DNA of 21,689 nucleotides, taken from the IMG/VR virus record IMGVR_UViG_3300011013_000111, positions 1 to 21,689 of that record. One strand, written 5' to 3'. This document shows positions 7,262 through 15,310 of the stretch, piece by piece. A program made the translations under genes and the position numbers. The notes beneath the pieces were generated by a model. That model saw only the letters and a list, made by a program, of their open reading frames with translations, was not told the origin of the DNA and did not search any database. Position 1 is the first letter of the stretch; the number at the start of each line of letters is the position of its first letter. The DNA comes from a virus.

Positions 7262-7528
7262 TTAGAATACTTTCAATAAAAGAGCAACAATTAATCCCAA
7301 CATAGATGTTATTAAAAATGCAGAAGAAGAGATCATTATTTTTTCTATTCGATGAATATCTGTATGTAATTCATTTATTTTACGATTTGTTTCTCTTTGC
7401 ATTATTTGACACAATTTTTCATGATCATCTATTCTTTGATGAGCTAATGAATCTTTGCTAGAAATTTTTTTTGGCACTGATAATCCCACCTGTTTTAAAT
7501 TGTTGAGGTTGAGATGCAATAGCTCCAT
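7262..7528 (-). CDS. Small single-helix membrane protein, possible lysis accessory (XhlA-like layout)
   Basis: The 88-residue frame has a polar, helical N-terminal part (residues about 30-65, rich in H, E, R, K and with an INELHTDIHRIEKIM stretch) and one C-terminal transmembrane helix ending in LIVALLLKVF. A coiled coil followed by a single C-terminal membrane helix is the layout of XhlA-type lysis accessory proteins, but similarity is only architectural. Start choice is uncertain: the ATG at 7528 lacks a ribosome site and lies 71 bases inside the upstream gene, while the GTG at 7477 is preceded by AGGTGGG at good spacing and would give 71 residues. It sits between the 887-residue virion protein and the nuclease. 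Confidence 0.6.
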   Translation of the reverse strand: MELLHLNLNNLKQVGLSVPKKISSKDSLAHQRIDDHEKLCQIMQRETNRKINELHTDIHRIEKIMISSSAFLITSMLGLIVALLLKVF

Positions 7529-10121
7529 ATAAATTACCAGAGGCTAGGGCTGCTCTAGTTTGTGGATTTTGGCCAGTCATAGATAAATTAGAAGGAGATA
7601 CATTAGGTAACTGTTCCGAAAAGACGGCAGTTTCATCAATAACTTCTCCTCCACCTCCGCCTCCACTTTCTACACCTTCTACCGGTATTGCTGGAGCTTC
7701 TGCTGGATTAGATTGTCTTACAATAGAACCTTCATATTTTCCTGTTTCAAAAAATTTATCATAGTAAGCTTTGTTGCCTTGAAGTTGTTTCATAGTTTCT
7801 TCTCCTTCTTGTGCACTTACTACTCCTGCTCCAATTAATCCTGTAGTTAATTGCCCCATATATCTAGTTAATTTGGAATAACTATCTATAGTTTTGTTTC
7901 CCCCACCTAATCCATCCATCATTAAACGGCTTAGTTTAGGATTAGAAAAAATTCTAGATAGTCCCAAAGGAGCAGCCACAAAGAAAATTGCAGTACCAGG
8001 ATCTATAAGCCCTGTACCTCCTGCGAACACTCCAATTCCTTGTGATATAGCTCCAGCTTGGTTTAATTGAATAAACATTGCTGGATTAGAACCTGCAGCT
8101 CCTGTAGGTTTTAGTGTACCTTCAACAAATTTTATTCTATTAGTATAGTCTTTAATATTTTTTATTTGACTCTTTGTTAAGAATCCCTCTTTACTTAATA
8201 AAAAGTCATGATTGTCTAAAAATTTTTGAGCTCTTGAAGCATTTAATTTTGGATATTGACCACCCGCTTCAACAGAATGTTTTAAGTAGTCTTTAAAAAA
8301 TTGTCCTCTAAGACCCCCTACTATAAGTTCTTTATTTGGAAATAGATCATATGATTTGGTTGTACCATCCGAAAGTTTATAACTAACTTTTCCTTCATCA
8401 AGAGCTCTTGCAAAATCATCATAATAACTTTCTTTACCTGAAGCTATAATTTGTTTGTATAATGCTTCATGTCCTCTTTCTGTATTTAAAATTTTTTTTA
8501 TAACAGAGTTGTTAAATGCTGATCCTCCCATAGTAGTAAATTTAGCAGCACTTTGTCTAAGTACGCCTATATTACCTGGAAGAGGAGAATTATTTAACAT
8601 GGATTGCATTCTTTGTAAAAGGTTTGCTTGAACTTCTGCTTGTCGACCTACCACTTTTGTTTCTGCTATGGCAGTGTAAATGTTTTTAAAATCATTATAG
8701 TCTGTTCTTCCTTGTGCTCTCATTAGCATTCCTAACATACCTTTAATAGTTTCATCATCAACATTTCTGTTTACTTTTAATGCTTCATTAATATAATCAT
8801 TTAAATTACTTACAGTTTTAGGATAACTAGCTTTACCTGCAGGTGTGACTAGAACATCTAATTGTAGGGGTGCTCCAGTACCATTCCATACCACATCATA
8901 TCTAGGATCAAATGTACCATCAGGTCTTTTTAATTTATTCACTGCTTCAGTAACTTCATCCCATAATTGATTTTTTATAGTGTCATATGCAGCATTACTT
9001 TTAGTAATTTGGGTATTTAAAAGTTGACCAATAGCAACTCCTCCTTCATCATATCCTGCAGCTTTAGGTAATTTATAAAGTACAGCATCAACAAAACTAT
9101 CAATTCCTTGCATAGTTGTTCTTCGTGCCATTCCTTCTGAAGCTCTAACTAAACCTCCTCCTAAAATAGAAGCTGTAGCTATACCTGATAAGGTTTCAAT
9201 AGCACTATTTTCTGTTAATTTACCAGGTGTAATATTTGCTTTTTCTGCTCTTATTCCTGTTTTTCCTAGAAGACTGCTTGTTCCTTCTAGTAAGTCTCCA
9301 GCTTTAGTAATTGCTTGGCTAGCTAACTCTGGTGTTGTTATTATCTCTATTTGTTCAGTAGTTAAACCGTCTCTGACTTTTACACCTTTTAGTGTTTCAC
9401 CCGCTTTTAATTTTTCAATTCTTTCGGGAGAAATTTTTTTTCCTTGCTTAATTTCTTTTAATACTTTCATAAATTCTGTATCTCGGGCTAAAGTAGCAGT
9501 AGCTTCTCGAGCTCCATCGATTTGTCTAATAGTATGACCTGTAACTTTATTATATCCTTTAGATAACGCACCTGCTAAACCAAAACCAAGAACTTCTCCT
9601 GCACCCCCTTGTAATGCTCCTCTCGCAACTTCTCGTACAATACTTTCTCTTGGATCAAATGTTTGAGCTACTCCCGCACCAATACCTCCTCCAACTGCTC
9701 CCCCTAATGTTGCTCTTCCAATTAAACCTACTTTTGAAGCTGATATATTTAAAAGAGGTCTAGCAAGTCTTGCTATTCTTGCTGCAGAAATAGCAGTTAA
9801 AGCTAATGAGGATCCACCAGAAAAAGGGGCAGCTACAGCTCCTGCCACACCTCCAGCAATTGATAAACCTACTTCGGTAACTATTCTCATAAAAGTAGGA
9901 CTACTTAAAAAATTTTCTGTATCTTGATTATATTTTCCTTTTGCTGCATCACTTAACACTTCATCAGGAGTTATCATTAAACTTAATTCTTCATCAAAAG
10001 TTAATGCCCCATCCTTTTTCTTTTTACTTGCAATAACAGAATCAATTGCTAAACTTTCTCTAGGAGTAGGCTCATCCCCTTTAATTTTAAATGTTTCTCC
10101 TTGTACTACAATTTCACCCAT
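7458..10121 (-). CDS. Large Gly/Ala-rich protein, putative internal virion/DNA-ejection protein
   Basis: An 887-residue protein, the largest in the window. Residues about 82-118 and 132-188 are hydrophobic and glycine/alanine-rich (for example VGLSIAGGVAGAVAAPF at 84-100 and ATLGGAVGGGIGAGVAQTF at 137-155), able to insert into or cross a membrane. A second hydrophobic part lies near residue 710-760. The middle is helical and polar. The C terminus ends FKTGGIISAKKNF. In podophages the large internal or ejected proteins that form the DNA channel through the envelope have this mixture, and the neighbouring genes are of the same type, so I infer an internal virion or ejection role. No lytic transglycosylase motif is evident. 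A strong AGGGGGA ribosome site precedes the ATG, consistent with high expression. Confidence 0.55.
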   Translation of the reverse strand: MGEIVVQGETFKIKGDEPTPRESLAIDSVIASKKKKDGALTFDEELSLMITPDEVLSDAAKGKYNQDTENFLSSPTFMRIVTEVGLSIAGGVAGAVAAPFSGGSSLALTAISAARIARLARPLLNISASKVGLIGRATLGGAVGGGIGAGVAQTFDPRESIVREVARGALQGGAGEVLGFGLAGALSKGYNKVTGHTIRQIDGAREATATLARDTEFMKVLKEIKQGKKISPERIEKLKAGETLKGVKVRDGLTTEQIEIITTPELASQAITKAGDLLEGTSSLLGKTGIRAEKANITPGKLTENSAIETLSGIATASILGGGLVRASEGMARRTTMQGIDSFVDAVLYKLPKAAGYDEGGVAIGQLLNTQITKSNAAYDTIKNQLWDEVTEAVNKLKRPDGTFDPRYDVVWNGTGAPLQLDVLVTPAGKASYPKTVSNLNDYINEALKVNRNVDDETIKGMLGMLMRAQGRTDYNDFKNIYTAIAETKVVGRQAEVQANLLQRMQSMLNNSPLPGNIGVLRQSAAKFTTMGGSAFNNSVIKKILNTERGHEALYKQIIASGKESYYDDFARALDEGKVSYKLSDGTTKSYDLFPNKELIVGGLRGQFFKDYLKHSVEAGGQYPKLNASRAQKFLDNHDFLLSKEGFLTKSQIKNIKDYTNRIKFVEGTLKPTGAAGSNPAMFIQLNQAGAISQGIGVFAGGTGLIDPGTAIFFVAAPLGLSRIFSNPKLSRLMMDGLGGGNKTIDSYSKLTRYMGQLTTGLIGAGVVSAQEGEETMKQLQGNKAYYDKFFETGKYEGSIVRQSNPAEAPAIPVEGVESGGGGGGEVIDETAVFSEQLPNVSPSNLSMTGQNPQTRAALASGNLYGAIASQPQQFKTGGIISAKKNF

Positions 10122-10129
10122 TGATCCCC

Positions 10130-10996
10130 CTAATTAGCGCTAACATCGTAGCCACCATCATATTTTTTAACACTTACTTCTTCAGTAAGATCTAAATAGT
10201 TTTCTGCACCTTTACCTGAATTTTCCATTATCTCCATGGCAGTCATAAAATCTGCATTGTTATCTTGTGCAATAGCAATTGCATCTGCAAAATAAGAATC
10301 TAATGCTTGTAATTTAGCTTCAAAGGTTACTTCAGTATCACTTAATTGTGGAATTAATTTTGTAATTCTTTCTGCTTCTTGTTCTGATACTGCAGCTCCT
10401 GAAATTGCTTGAGTTAAAAAAGATGTAGTTTGTTGTATTCTACTTTTCATTCCAGCATATCTTTTAGAATAGTCTGTACCCAGTGCCTTAGTAAATGGTG
10501 CTAGTTGTCTATAAGATAAAGGACCTACAGGTTTGTTTAGTGAATAGTAATCATCAGCCACTCTACTTAAAATTGATCTTACTCTTTTACCACCTTGAAT
10601 TTGTTTAAGTTGTTCAGCAGACGGTTTAGATACAATAGAAATTTTACCATCGGCACTCATTTGAGCAATTGTTCCTTTAGGTAAATTATAAGCTACAAGT
10701 TCTTGTTCTGTTAGTGTTCTTACACCACTACCTTTTTTTCCTGCAGCTTTCATTTTTTCCACTTCTATTATAGTAGCTGGTAATTTTGAAACTGCGGTTC
10801 CTACATCAGCTAAAGCTCCTCCAAGACCTGGACCTCCTCTACCTTGTAATAAAGGTCCCGCAAGCGTGGCTGCATAAATTGCTTTTTCTTGAGGAGTTAG
10901 TGATCCTAACCCTCCTGCCTGAAAATATCTAATTTTAGGTTTAAGAGATTTAAAATATCTTTTTTTAAAAAGTTTTCTAGTTAATACTTCATCCAT
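10130..10996 (-). CDS. Putative virion/ejection-associated protein, unknown family
   Basis: A 288-residue protein with a very basic N terminus (residues 7-24) followed by YFQAGGL (24-30), then a Gly/Ala/Leu-rich stretch (40-70), a GLP-type beta segment (NLPKGTIAQMSADGKISIV, about 104-122) and a long helical C-terminal half. The beta segment pattern L-P-x-G-T-x-A-Q-x-x-x-x-G-K-I is one I associate with phage structural proteins. The gene is placed directly before the 887-residue protein, eight bases apart, and begins at a TAATG junction with the 284-residue gene, so the three are probably made together and packaged together. No enzyme motif is seen. Confidence 0.5.
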   Translation of the reverse strand: MDEVLTRKLFKKRYFKSLKPKIRYFQAGGLGSLTPQEKAIYAATLAGPLLQGRGGPGLGGALADVGTAVSKLPATIIEVEKMKAAGKKGSGVRTLTEQELVAYNLPKGTIAQMSADGKISIVSKPSAEQLKQIQGGKRVRSILSRVADDYYSLNKPVGPLSYRQLAPFTKALGTDYSKRYAGMKSRIQQTTSFLTQAISGAAVSEQEAERITKLIPQLSDTEVTFEAKLQALDSYFADAIAIAQDNNADFMTAMEIMENSGKGAENYLDLTEEVSVKKYDGGYDVSAN

Positions 10997-11850
10997 TAAG
11001 CTCGCCTTGGTTGCATCATATTGTATGCTGAATAAGCACCAAGACCTGTACCTAAAGCTTGAGATAAAGGATTAGAACCAGGAGCCGTGGTTGCTGTAAC
11101 AGTACTTTGTGTTGTTGGTAAATTAGTCATGATACCTTTTAAGAATTCTACTCTTTGATAAGGTTCATATGCTCTTTGTAATGCTGTTTGTCTTTGCGCC
11201 TCTAATCCTGCTTGACCTAATTGTCTTTGCAGACCTCCTGCTTGCATTTGAGCTTGAATATCGGATAAAGACATAGCTTGTTGTTGAGCACCTAATGCTC
11301 CATAAAGTTGACCACCTGCAAGTTGTTGTTGTCTTTGATTTTGAGCTGCAGCTAATGCAGTTTGAAATCCTGATGCTTGTGCTTGCCCAATGTTAGCAAG
11401 TCTTGCTCTTTCAATTTCAGCTTCAGCAATTCCTTGTCTTCCTCCACCAAAAGCACCACTTGCAACGGCTTGAGCTCCTAATTGATTAGTTGCCATTTGT
11501 GCCTGTCTTGTAATTTCATCAGTCACATAAGATTGATAAGGATTTAAAAACTGTGAAATATTTGGTGCCGCTAATCCAGCTTGTATTGATCCAATTCCTG
11601 AAGTAACTGCGGGAGCTCCAATACCTGTTACACCCGATTGAGCAATTCCAGCTTTTTCTAATCCTGAAAGTGGAGCTACTTGTAATGCAGGTAACCCTAC
11701 AGGAGTCTTAGCTAAATTAGCAGCTTGATCATATAAAGCTAACTTACGAGACTCTACTCCAGGAGCTTCTCTTGCTATACTAGTTTGTGTGCCTGAAGTA
11801 CTCTGGCCTCCACCAGATCCTCCTCCACCGCCACCAAATATAAAACTCAT
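10996..11850 (-). CDS. Gly/Ala/Gln-rich putative virion protein
   Basis: A 284-residue protein that begins MSFIFGGGGGGSGGG, continues with a Gly/Ala/Pro region, then from about residue 101 (FLNPYQSYV) a long low-complexity helical region full of Gln and Ala (for example NQRQQQLAGGQLYGALGAQQ), and a conserved-looking AYEPYQRVEFL at 227-237 before a Thr-rich end. Proteins with the FLNPYxxxV and AYEPYQR strings are familiar from marine phages, where they sit in the virion module. The composition suggests a fibrous or internal structural role rather than an enzyme. Both ends are TAATG junctions with neighbours. The Gly run at the N terminus is coded by a C+C-rich stretch on the plus strand at 11814-11840. 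Confidence 0.6.
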   Translation of the reverse strand: MSFIFGGGGGGSGGGQSTSGTQTSIAREAPGVESRKLALYDQAANLAKTPVGLPALQVAPLSGLEKAGIAQSGVTGIGAPAVTSGIGSIQAGLAAPNISQFLNPYQSYVTDEITRQAQMATNQLGAQAVASGAFGGGRQGIAEAEIERARLANIGQAQASGFQTALAAAQNQRQQQLAGGQLYGALGAQQQAMSLSDIQAQMQAGGLQRQLGQAGLEAQRQTALQRAYEPYQRVEFLKGIMTNLPTTQSTVTATTAPGSNPLSQALGTGLGAYSAYNMMQPRRA

Positions 11851-12311
11851 TATTTAATCTCCTTAGTGTATAAATATCTTTTAACAGCCCATCCTTTGGT
11901 TTTTAAAAAAGGTTGCCATCCTGGTCGTGCATGGACTGCTATTCTTTTACAAGAATTTATTTTAGCTAAATTCTCTAGTGTATTAGCAAGTAAATCTTGC
12001 CATAATTCTCTTTTCTCTCCTTTTAAAAGAATAACTTCACATTGATTAAAATTAGGAAGTTTAGTTATTCGAGTAACACATACACCAAACACTTTATATT
12101 GTTCACCATCATCTGAACCAAACATCATAAACAATTGCATATGTCCTTCTTTTAAGAATTTTTTTAAATCTAAAATACTCATGGGATCTCCATCATATTT
12201 TAAACCTTCTCTCAACATAAAATCTACTAGATTCCAATGATCATCTATTTTAGATGATGCTATTTCTAATACATCTACTTGTTTTTCTATTTTAATTTGT
12301 TTTGCTTGCAT
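11850..12311 (-). CDS. GNAT-like N-acetyltransferase fold protein
   Basis: A 153-residue protein whose layout fits the GNAT fold: an N-terminal helix pair (residues 20-55), central strands with FMMFGSDDGEQYKVFGVCVTRI (split by a turn around 66-70), and the C-terminal RPGWQPFLKTKGW (129-141), which is the typical last-helix and strand signature where the acyl-accepting side and GW close the fold. Small GNAT-like proteins of this type are common in phage virion modules; substrate is unknown and the Q/R-x-x-G-x-G/A acetyl-CoA loop is not clearly kept, so it may be catalytically weak or inactive. Overlaps the next gene by 20 bases at its start, and its stop forms a TAATG junction with the 284-residue gene. 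Confidence 0.65.
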   Translation of the reverse strand: MQAKQIKIEKQVDVLEIASSKIDDHWNLVDFMLREGLKYDGDPMSILDLKKFLKEGHMQLFMMFGSDDGEQYKVFGVCVTRITKLPNFNQCEVILLKGEKRELWQDLLANTLENLAKINSCKRIAVHARPGWQPFLKTKGWAVKRYLYTKEIK

Positions 12312-13182
12312 GTGTTAAATCATAAATTCTTTTAAATTTTTTTTGTTGATCATAAAAAAAAGTAGCACCTTGCTCTCTCATTTTTTTCATATCAGTAGGA
12401 CTAGCTCCCGATAGAATACCAGCTCCTAATACTGCATCTGCTCGTGATACAAATTCCCCGTCAGCTAATTGTGCTAACATTGTATCTTTATCTTTATTTC
12501 CATTTCCCGTACCATCTTCTACATACCCGTCAGCTTTTACATAATTATTATAATCATTTTCGTCATGGTCTATTTTAGAAGGTAAATAATTTACACCTCC
12601 TGTATTAAATTTTTTTACTACTTCGGCTAATCCCCCTTCGTTTGCATAAAACATATTTGAACTAAACACCTCTTCCATACTAGGCATGGTATTTTCTGTA
12701 GGCTGAAATGCTCCTTCTAATTTTGCTGATTGTTCTTTATAAGCTTTTGTATAATCTTCTTCACTAAATGGTGGTTTAACAGGTTCTTCTTCGCCTTCTA
12801 GTAAAGGAAGTAATGTTGCACCAATAGCAATTTTAGTTCCTGGACTAGACTCTTTAAATTTTGTAAGTAATGATCCTAGACCACTTTGTTGTGGTGGAGC
12901 AATAAAACCTGGCATACTTGATGCTCCTGCCGTAGCAAAGGGAGAGTTAGCTGCGACTGTTCCTGTAGTAGCTTGAAGACCAGCGGCTCCTGCTGATGTG
13001 CCTGCTGTTCCCAAACCTAAACTAGATAAAGGTGCACCTTGAAATGCCTGAACACCTCCTAATTGACCTAAACCATAGGCACCTCCTCCTAAGATAGCTG
13101 CATCTCTTAATGCTCTTTTTGTTGATTTTCCTCTAAGTTTCTGTACGCCAAATGTGGCTAATGCTATTGTAAATGGATCCAT
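12292..13182 (-). CDS. Putative virion protein with tape-measure-like GEFV motif
   Basis: A 296-residue protein. The N-terminal 130 residues are Gly/Ala-rich with hydrophobic stretches. The C-terminal region has a KFNTGGV motif (191-197), then a G-x-G-T-G-N-G-N-K-D-K-D-T sequence and LADGEFVSRADAVLGAG (239-255). The order F-x-x-GG-V, a Gly-rich turn with DxDT, and L-x-D-GEFV followed by A-D-A-V is common at the ends of phage tape-measure-like and ejection-like proteins and of many podophage proteins of unknown role. The protein then ends with a polar, aromatic helix. It probably belongs to the virion or tail assembly. It is preceded by an A+T-rich 35-base gap, and its 3' end overlaps the acetyltransferase gene by 20 bases. 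Confidence 0.6.
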   Translation of the reverse strand: MDPFTIALATFGVQKLRGKSTKRALRDAAILGGGAYGLGQLGGVQAFQGAPLSSLGLGTAGTSAGAAGLQATTGTVAANSPFATAGASSMPGFIAPPQQSGLGSLLTKFKESSPGTKIAIGATLLPLLEGEEEPVKPPFSEEDYTKAYKEQSAKLEGAFQPTENTMPSMEEVFSSNMFYANEGGLAEVVKKFNTGGVNYLPSKIDHDENDYNNYVKADGYVEDGTGNGNKDKDTMLAQLADGEFVSRADAVLGAGILSGASPTDMKKMREQGATFFYDQQKKFKRIYDLTHASKTN

Positions 13183-13217
13183 AATCTCTTTTATTAATTA
13201 TAGATAATATTAACATT

Positions 13218-14063
13218 TTATTTATTTACTATCAACTCATCAGCAAATCGGCCTGTATATGAATGTTCTCCTACATGAGTAATAGGATCAAGAATATAGG
13301 CATAACATTGACCTCCTATATCTTTCCATAATTTGCAAAAAGCAAAGTCTTCTCCTAAATAAGTCTTACTTTCTGGATCATGTAAACAATCAAAAAAATT
13401 CCACATATGAGGTCTATCTTCCAATTTTCCATTAATAATAGTTTTTTGAACTATACCTTTATCAGGATAGGCTTTAATCAATTTTGTAAAAACTTCTCTT
13501 TTAATTAACATACATCCCGTAGGGCTATGAGTTACTTCAATAATTCCATTATCTACCTTTATATCCCCATTATCCTTTACTTTCATAGGATAAGAATTTA
13601 AACCTAAACTTAAATCTTTAGCATTTTTTATTTCCCCTCTTTGAAACTTCTCAAAACCTTTTTCCCACATCATAGTTTTTAAAGGGTAAGGAATTGATAT
13701 TATATCTTTATTTGCGTCAATCATTTTAAAGATAGAAGAGTCATGAAAATCAATATCAGAATCTATAAATAACAAATGAGACATTTTTGATTCTAGAAAT
13801 GCCCCTACACATAAATTTCTTCCTTGTGTAACTAATGAAGATTTTATGAGCTGAAACTGTACTTTTACTTTTTTTCTTAAACATGCTTTTTGAAACTCTA
13901 ATAAAGATTGAGTATAGTGAATAGATACATCACTATGAACAGGAGTGGCTACAAAGATAGAATAAGGAGCAACCTCTAATTCTAATTTAGCATTTTTCCA
14001 CATAGGGTGAATGGCTTTTGAATAGGGTGCGATTGTAGGTCTAGGCTTTATGTAATTTGGCAC
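13218..14063 (-). CDS. GT-A-type glycosyltransferase
   Basis: A 281-residue protein with a GT-A fold signature. FVATPVHSDVS (37-47) is the nucleotide-binding first strand, SSLVTQGRN (75-83) is the conserved donor-site loop, and LLFIDSDIDF (97-106) carries the metal-binding D101-x-D103. Further on are TGCMLIKREVF (182-192), GEDFAFCKLW (237-246) with the acidic pair E238-D239, and a final THVGEH (262-267). This set is typical of phage-encoded family A glycosyltransferases. It would transfer a sugar from a nucleotide-sugar donor to an unknown acceptor, perhaps a virion protein, phage DNA base or host surface glycan. Its start lies 23 bases inside the second glycosyltransferase gene, so the two are probably co-translated. 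Confidence 0.8.
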   Translation of the reverse strand: MPNYIKPRPTIAPYSKAIHPMWKNAKLELEVAPYSIFVATPVHSDVSIHYTQSLLEFQKACLRKKVKVQFQLIKSSLVTQGRNLCVGAFLESKMSHLLFIDSDIDFHDSSIFKMIDANKDIISIPYPLKTMMWEKGFEKFQRGEIKNAKDLSLGLNSYPMKVKDNGDIKVDNGIIEVTHSPTGCMLIKREVFTKLIKAYPDKGIVQKTIINGKLEDRPHMWNFFDCLHDPESKTYLGEDFAFCKLWKDIGGQCYAYILDPITHVGEHSYTGRFADELIVNK

Positions 14064-14979
14064 TTAAGGCTCCTGATAAAAAACTTTCCCATTCCATTCC
14101 TTTTTTATTCCAATTATAAAATCTTTTATAGAATTTGGTTTGTTCTTCTAAATGTTCTTGAATATAATCTTCATGCAAATAACTCGAGGCTACTTTAATA
14201 GCTTCAGCTGTTGCTTGACTCATAATCTCATAGTTTTGAGTGTAGTTAATATAAACAGGCCATTCAGCACAAGTTTCATATAAAGCTCCTAAATTATTTG
14301 TAATTACATGAAGTCCTGCTGATAAAGCTTCTAGAGCTGATATACAAAAAGTTTCTTCAAATATACTTGGATAAACGAACATGTCATAATCAGTAATGTG
14401 TTCTAGTATATATTCATGAGGTTTATAACCAATATAATTTACATTAGGTAATTGTTTAGCTTGTTCATATAGAGGTTGGAATTGCTTATCATTTGCATTT
14501 TTAAAGGCATCTCCATACACTTGACTAGAACTATATACATCTAAAGTAATGTTAGTGTCTTTTAAATGCTGCATAGCGAGTAATAAAATATTTAATCCTC
14601 TCCATGGAGTACAATGATGAAGAATCTTTATAGGATCTCCTTTTTTATAAATTTTTCTTTTAGGAAAATTAGTGCAACCGTTTTTAATAACTATAGACCT
14701 GTCTTCTGGAATGTTAAAAAAATATCTAAACTTTTCATAATTCCAATGAGAATTAAATACATACCAATCATATTCTTTATGTCTTGTGGGATTAGAAAAA
14801 AATTCTTGTAAGTTAGATTGATCATAAGAATTCTTTTGCCATAAAATATTTAATTTAGTAGGATCCAACGGAACTTTCCCAGGAATAGAAGTACAAATTT
14901 GTACTTGATCTAATAATTTTTTAGGACAATGCTTTTGGAGCATTTCCATTTGTAATTCGGTACCGCCTCGTGGATTCAT
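14041..14979 (-). CDS. GT-B-type glycosyltransferase, GT4-like
   Basis: A 312-residue protein with a GT-B layout. The N terminus has RGGTELQ (4-10), a loop commonly seen in GT4 enzymes. The C-terminal Rossmann half carries YIGYKPHEYI (182-191) and FVYPSIFEETFCISALEAL (201-219), including the E209-x7-E217 motif, followed by AGL and VITNNLGA, the donor-site signature. At 312 residues it is shorter than many GT4 enzymes (350-400), mostly in the N-terminal acceptor domain. Function would be sugar transfer to an unknown acceptor. It begins at a TGATG junction with the 65-residue gene and overlaps the GT-A gene. A pair of glycosyltransferases inside a virion module suggests modification of a phage product. 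Confidence 0.82.
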   Translation of the reverse strand: MNPRGGTELQMEMLQKHCPKKLLDQVQICTSIPGKVPLDPTKLNILWQKNSYDQSNLQEFFSNPTRHKEYDWYVFNSHWNYEKFRYFFNIPEDRSIVIKNGCTNFPKRKIYKKGDPIKILHHCTPWRGLNILLLAMQHLKDTNITLDVYSSSQVYGDAFKNANDKQFQPLYEQAKQLPNVNYIGYKPHEYILEHITDYDMFVYPSIFEETFCISALEALSAGLHVITNNLGALYETCAEWPVYINYTQNYEIMSQATAEAIKVASSYLHEDYIQEHLEEQTKFYKRFYNWNKKGMEWESFLSGALSAKLHKA

Positions 14980-15176
14980 CAGTCTTTTGTTTTACCAAAT
15001 AAAGTTAACTTTGCAACTGTTATTTGTAAATCTTGTCTGAAATCCTCATCTTTAGTATCGGTACTTGGGTTAGCTACATCAGCATCAAACTCGGCTTTGT
15101 CTTTATAGACTTTACCTGTTCTTTTATTTTTAACTATTTCTACAGCTTCTGCTGGTATTTTTATTATATCACTCAT
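14979..15176 (-). CDS. Small conserved phage protein, unknown function (65 aa)
   Basis: A 65-residue acidic-to-neutral protein starting MSDIIKIPAEAVEIV and ending LTLFGKTKD. A short helix-strand pattern with GKVYKDKAEFDADV in the middle is seen. The protein has no transmembrane segment or cysteine. It resembles short proteins found beside the 43-residue basic protein in other marine phages as I remember them, but I know no function. The gene is separated from the 43-residue gene by two bases and meets the GT4-like gene at a TGATG junction, so it is surely in the same operon. Confidence 0.6.
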   Translation of the reverse strand: MSDIIKIPAEAVEIVKNKRTGKVYKDKAEFDADVANPSTDTKDEDFRQDLQITVAKLTLFGKTKD

Positions 15177-15178
15177 AA

Positions 15179-15310
15179 TTATTTTTTTCCTTGTTGATTA
15201 TATTTCTTATAACTTCTTTTTTCATGTTTGTTAAGTCTTTTTTTATGCCTTCCAGGACGTTTCCTTGGTTTATCACGAGGAGTAAAGTTTAAAAATTTTA
15301 TCCTAGCCAT
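15179..15310 (-). CDS. Very basic 43-residue protein, conserved in marine phages
   Basis: Translation gives MARIKFLNFTPRDK followed by PRKRPGRHKKRLNKHEKRSY and a KKYNQQGKK end. More than a third of the residues are Lys or Arg and there are two His. The string PRKRPGRHKK...NKHEKR is one I recognise from many marine phage genomes, always as a tiny gene in the structural module. It is not long enough to be reported by standard length filters. Strong positive charge suggests contact with DNA, RNA or a negatively charged virion surface. It overlaps the end of the upstream oxygenase gene by eight bases and is two bases from the 65-residue gene. Function is unknown. Confidence 0.75.
   Translation of the reverse strand: MARIKFLNFTPRDKPRKRPGRHKKRLNKHEKRSYKKYNQQGKK

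Noticed and set aside
13183-13217. A+T-rich 35-base gap considered as promoter or terminator
   Set aside because: Only weak, interrupted pairing and no convincing -35/-10 pair beyond what A+T-rich DNA gives by chance.
14614-14811. 65-codon plus-strand open frame
   Set aside because: Antisense to the GT4-like gene; no ribosome site and a Phe/Ile-rich product.
13218-14979. DNA glucosyltransferases of the T4 type
   Set aside because: The sequences show generic GT-A and GT4 signatures, and no hydroxymethylase or pyrimidine-modifying enzyme is in the window; DNA as substrate is left only as one possibility.
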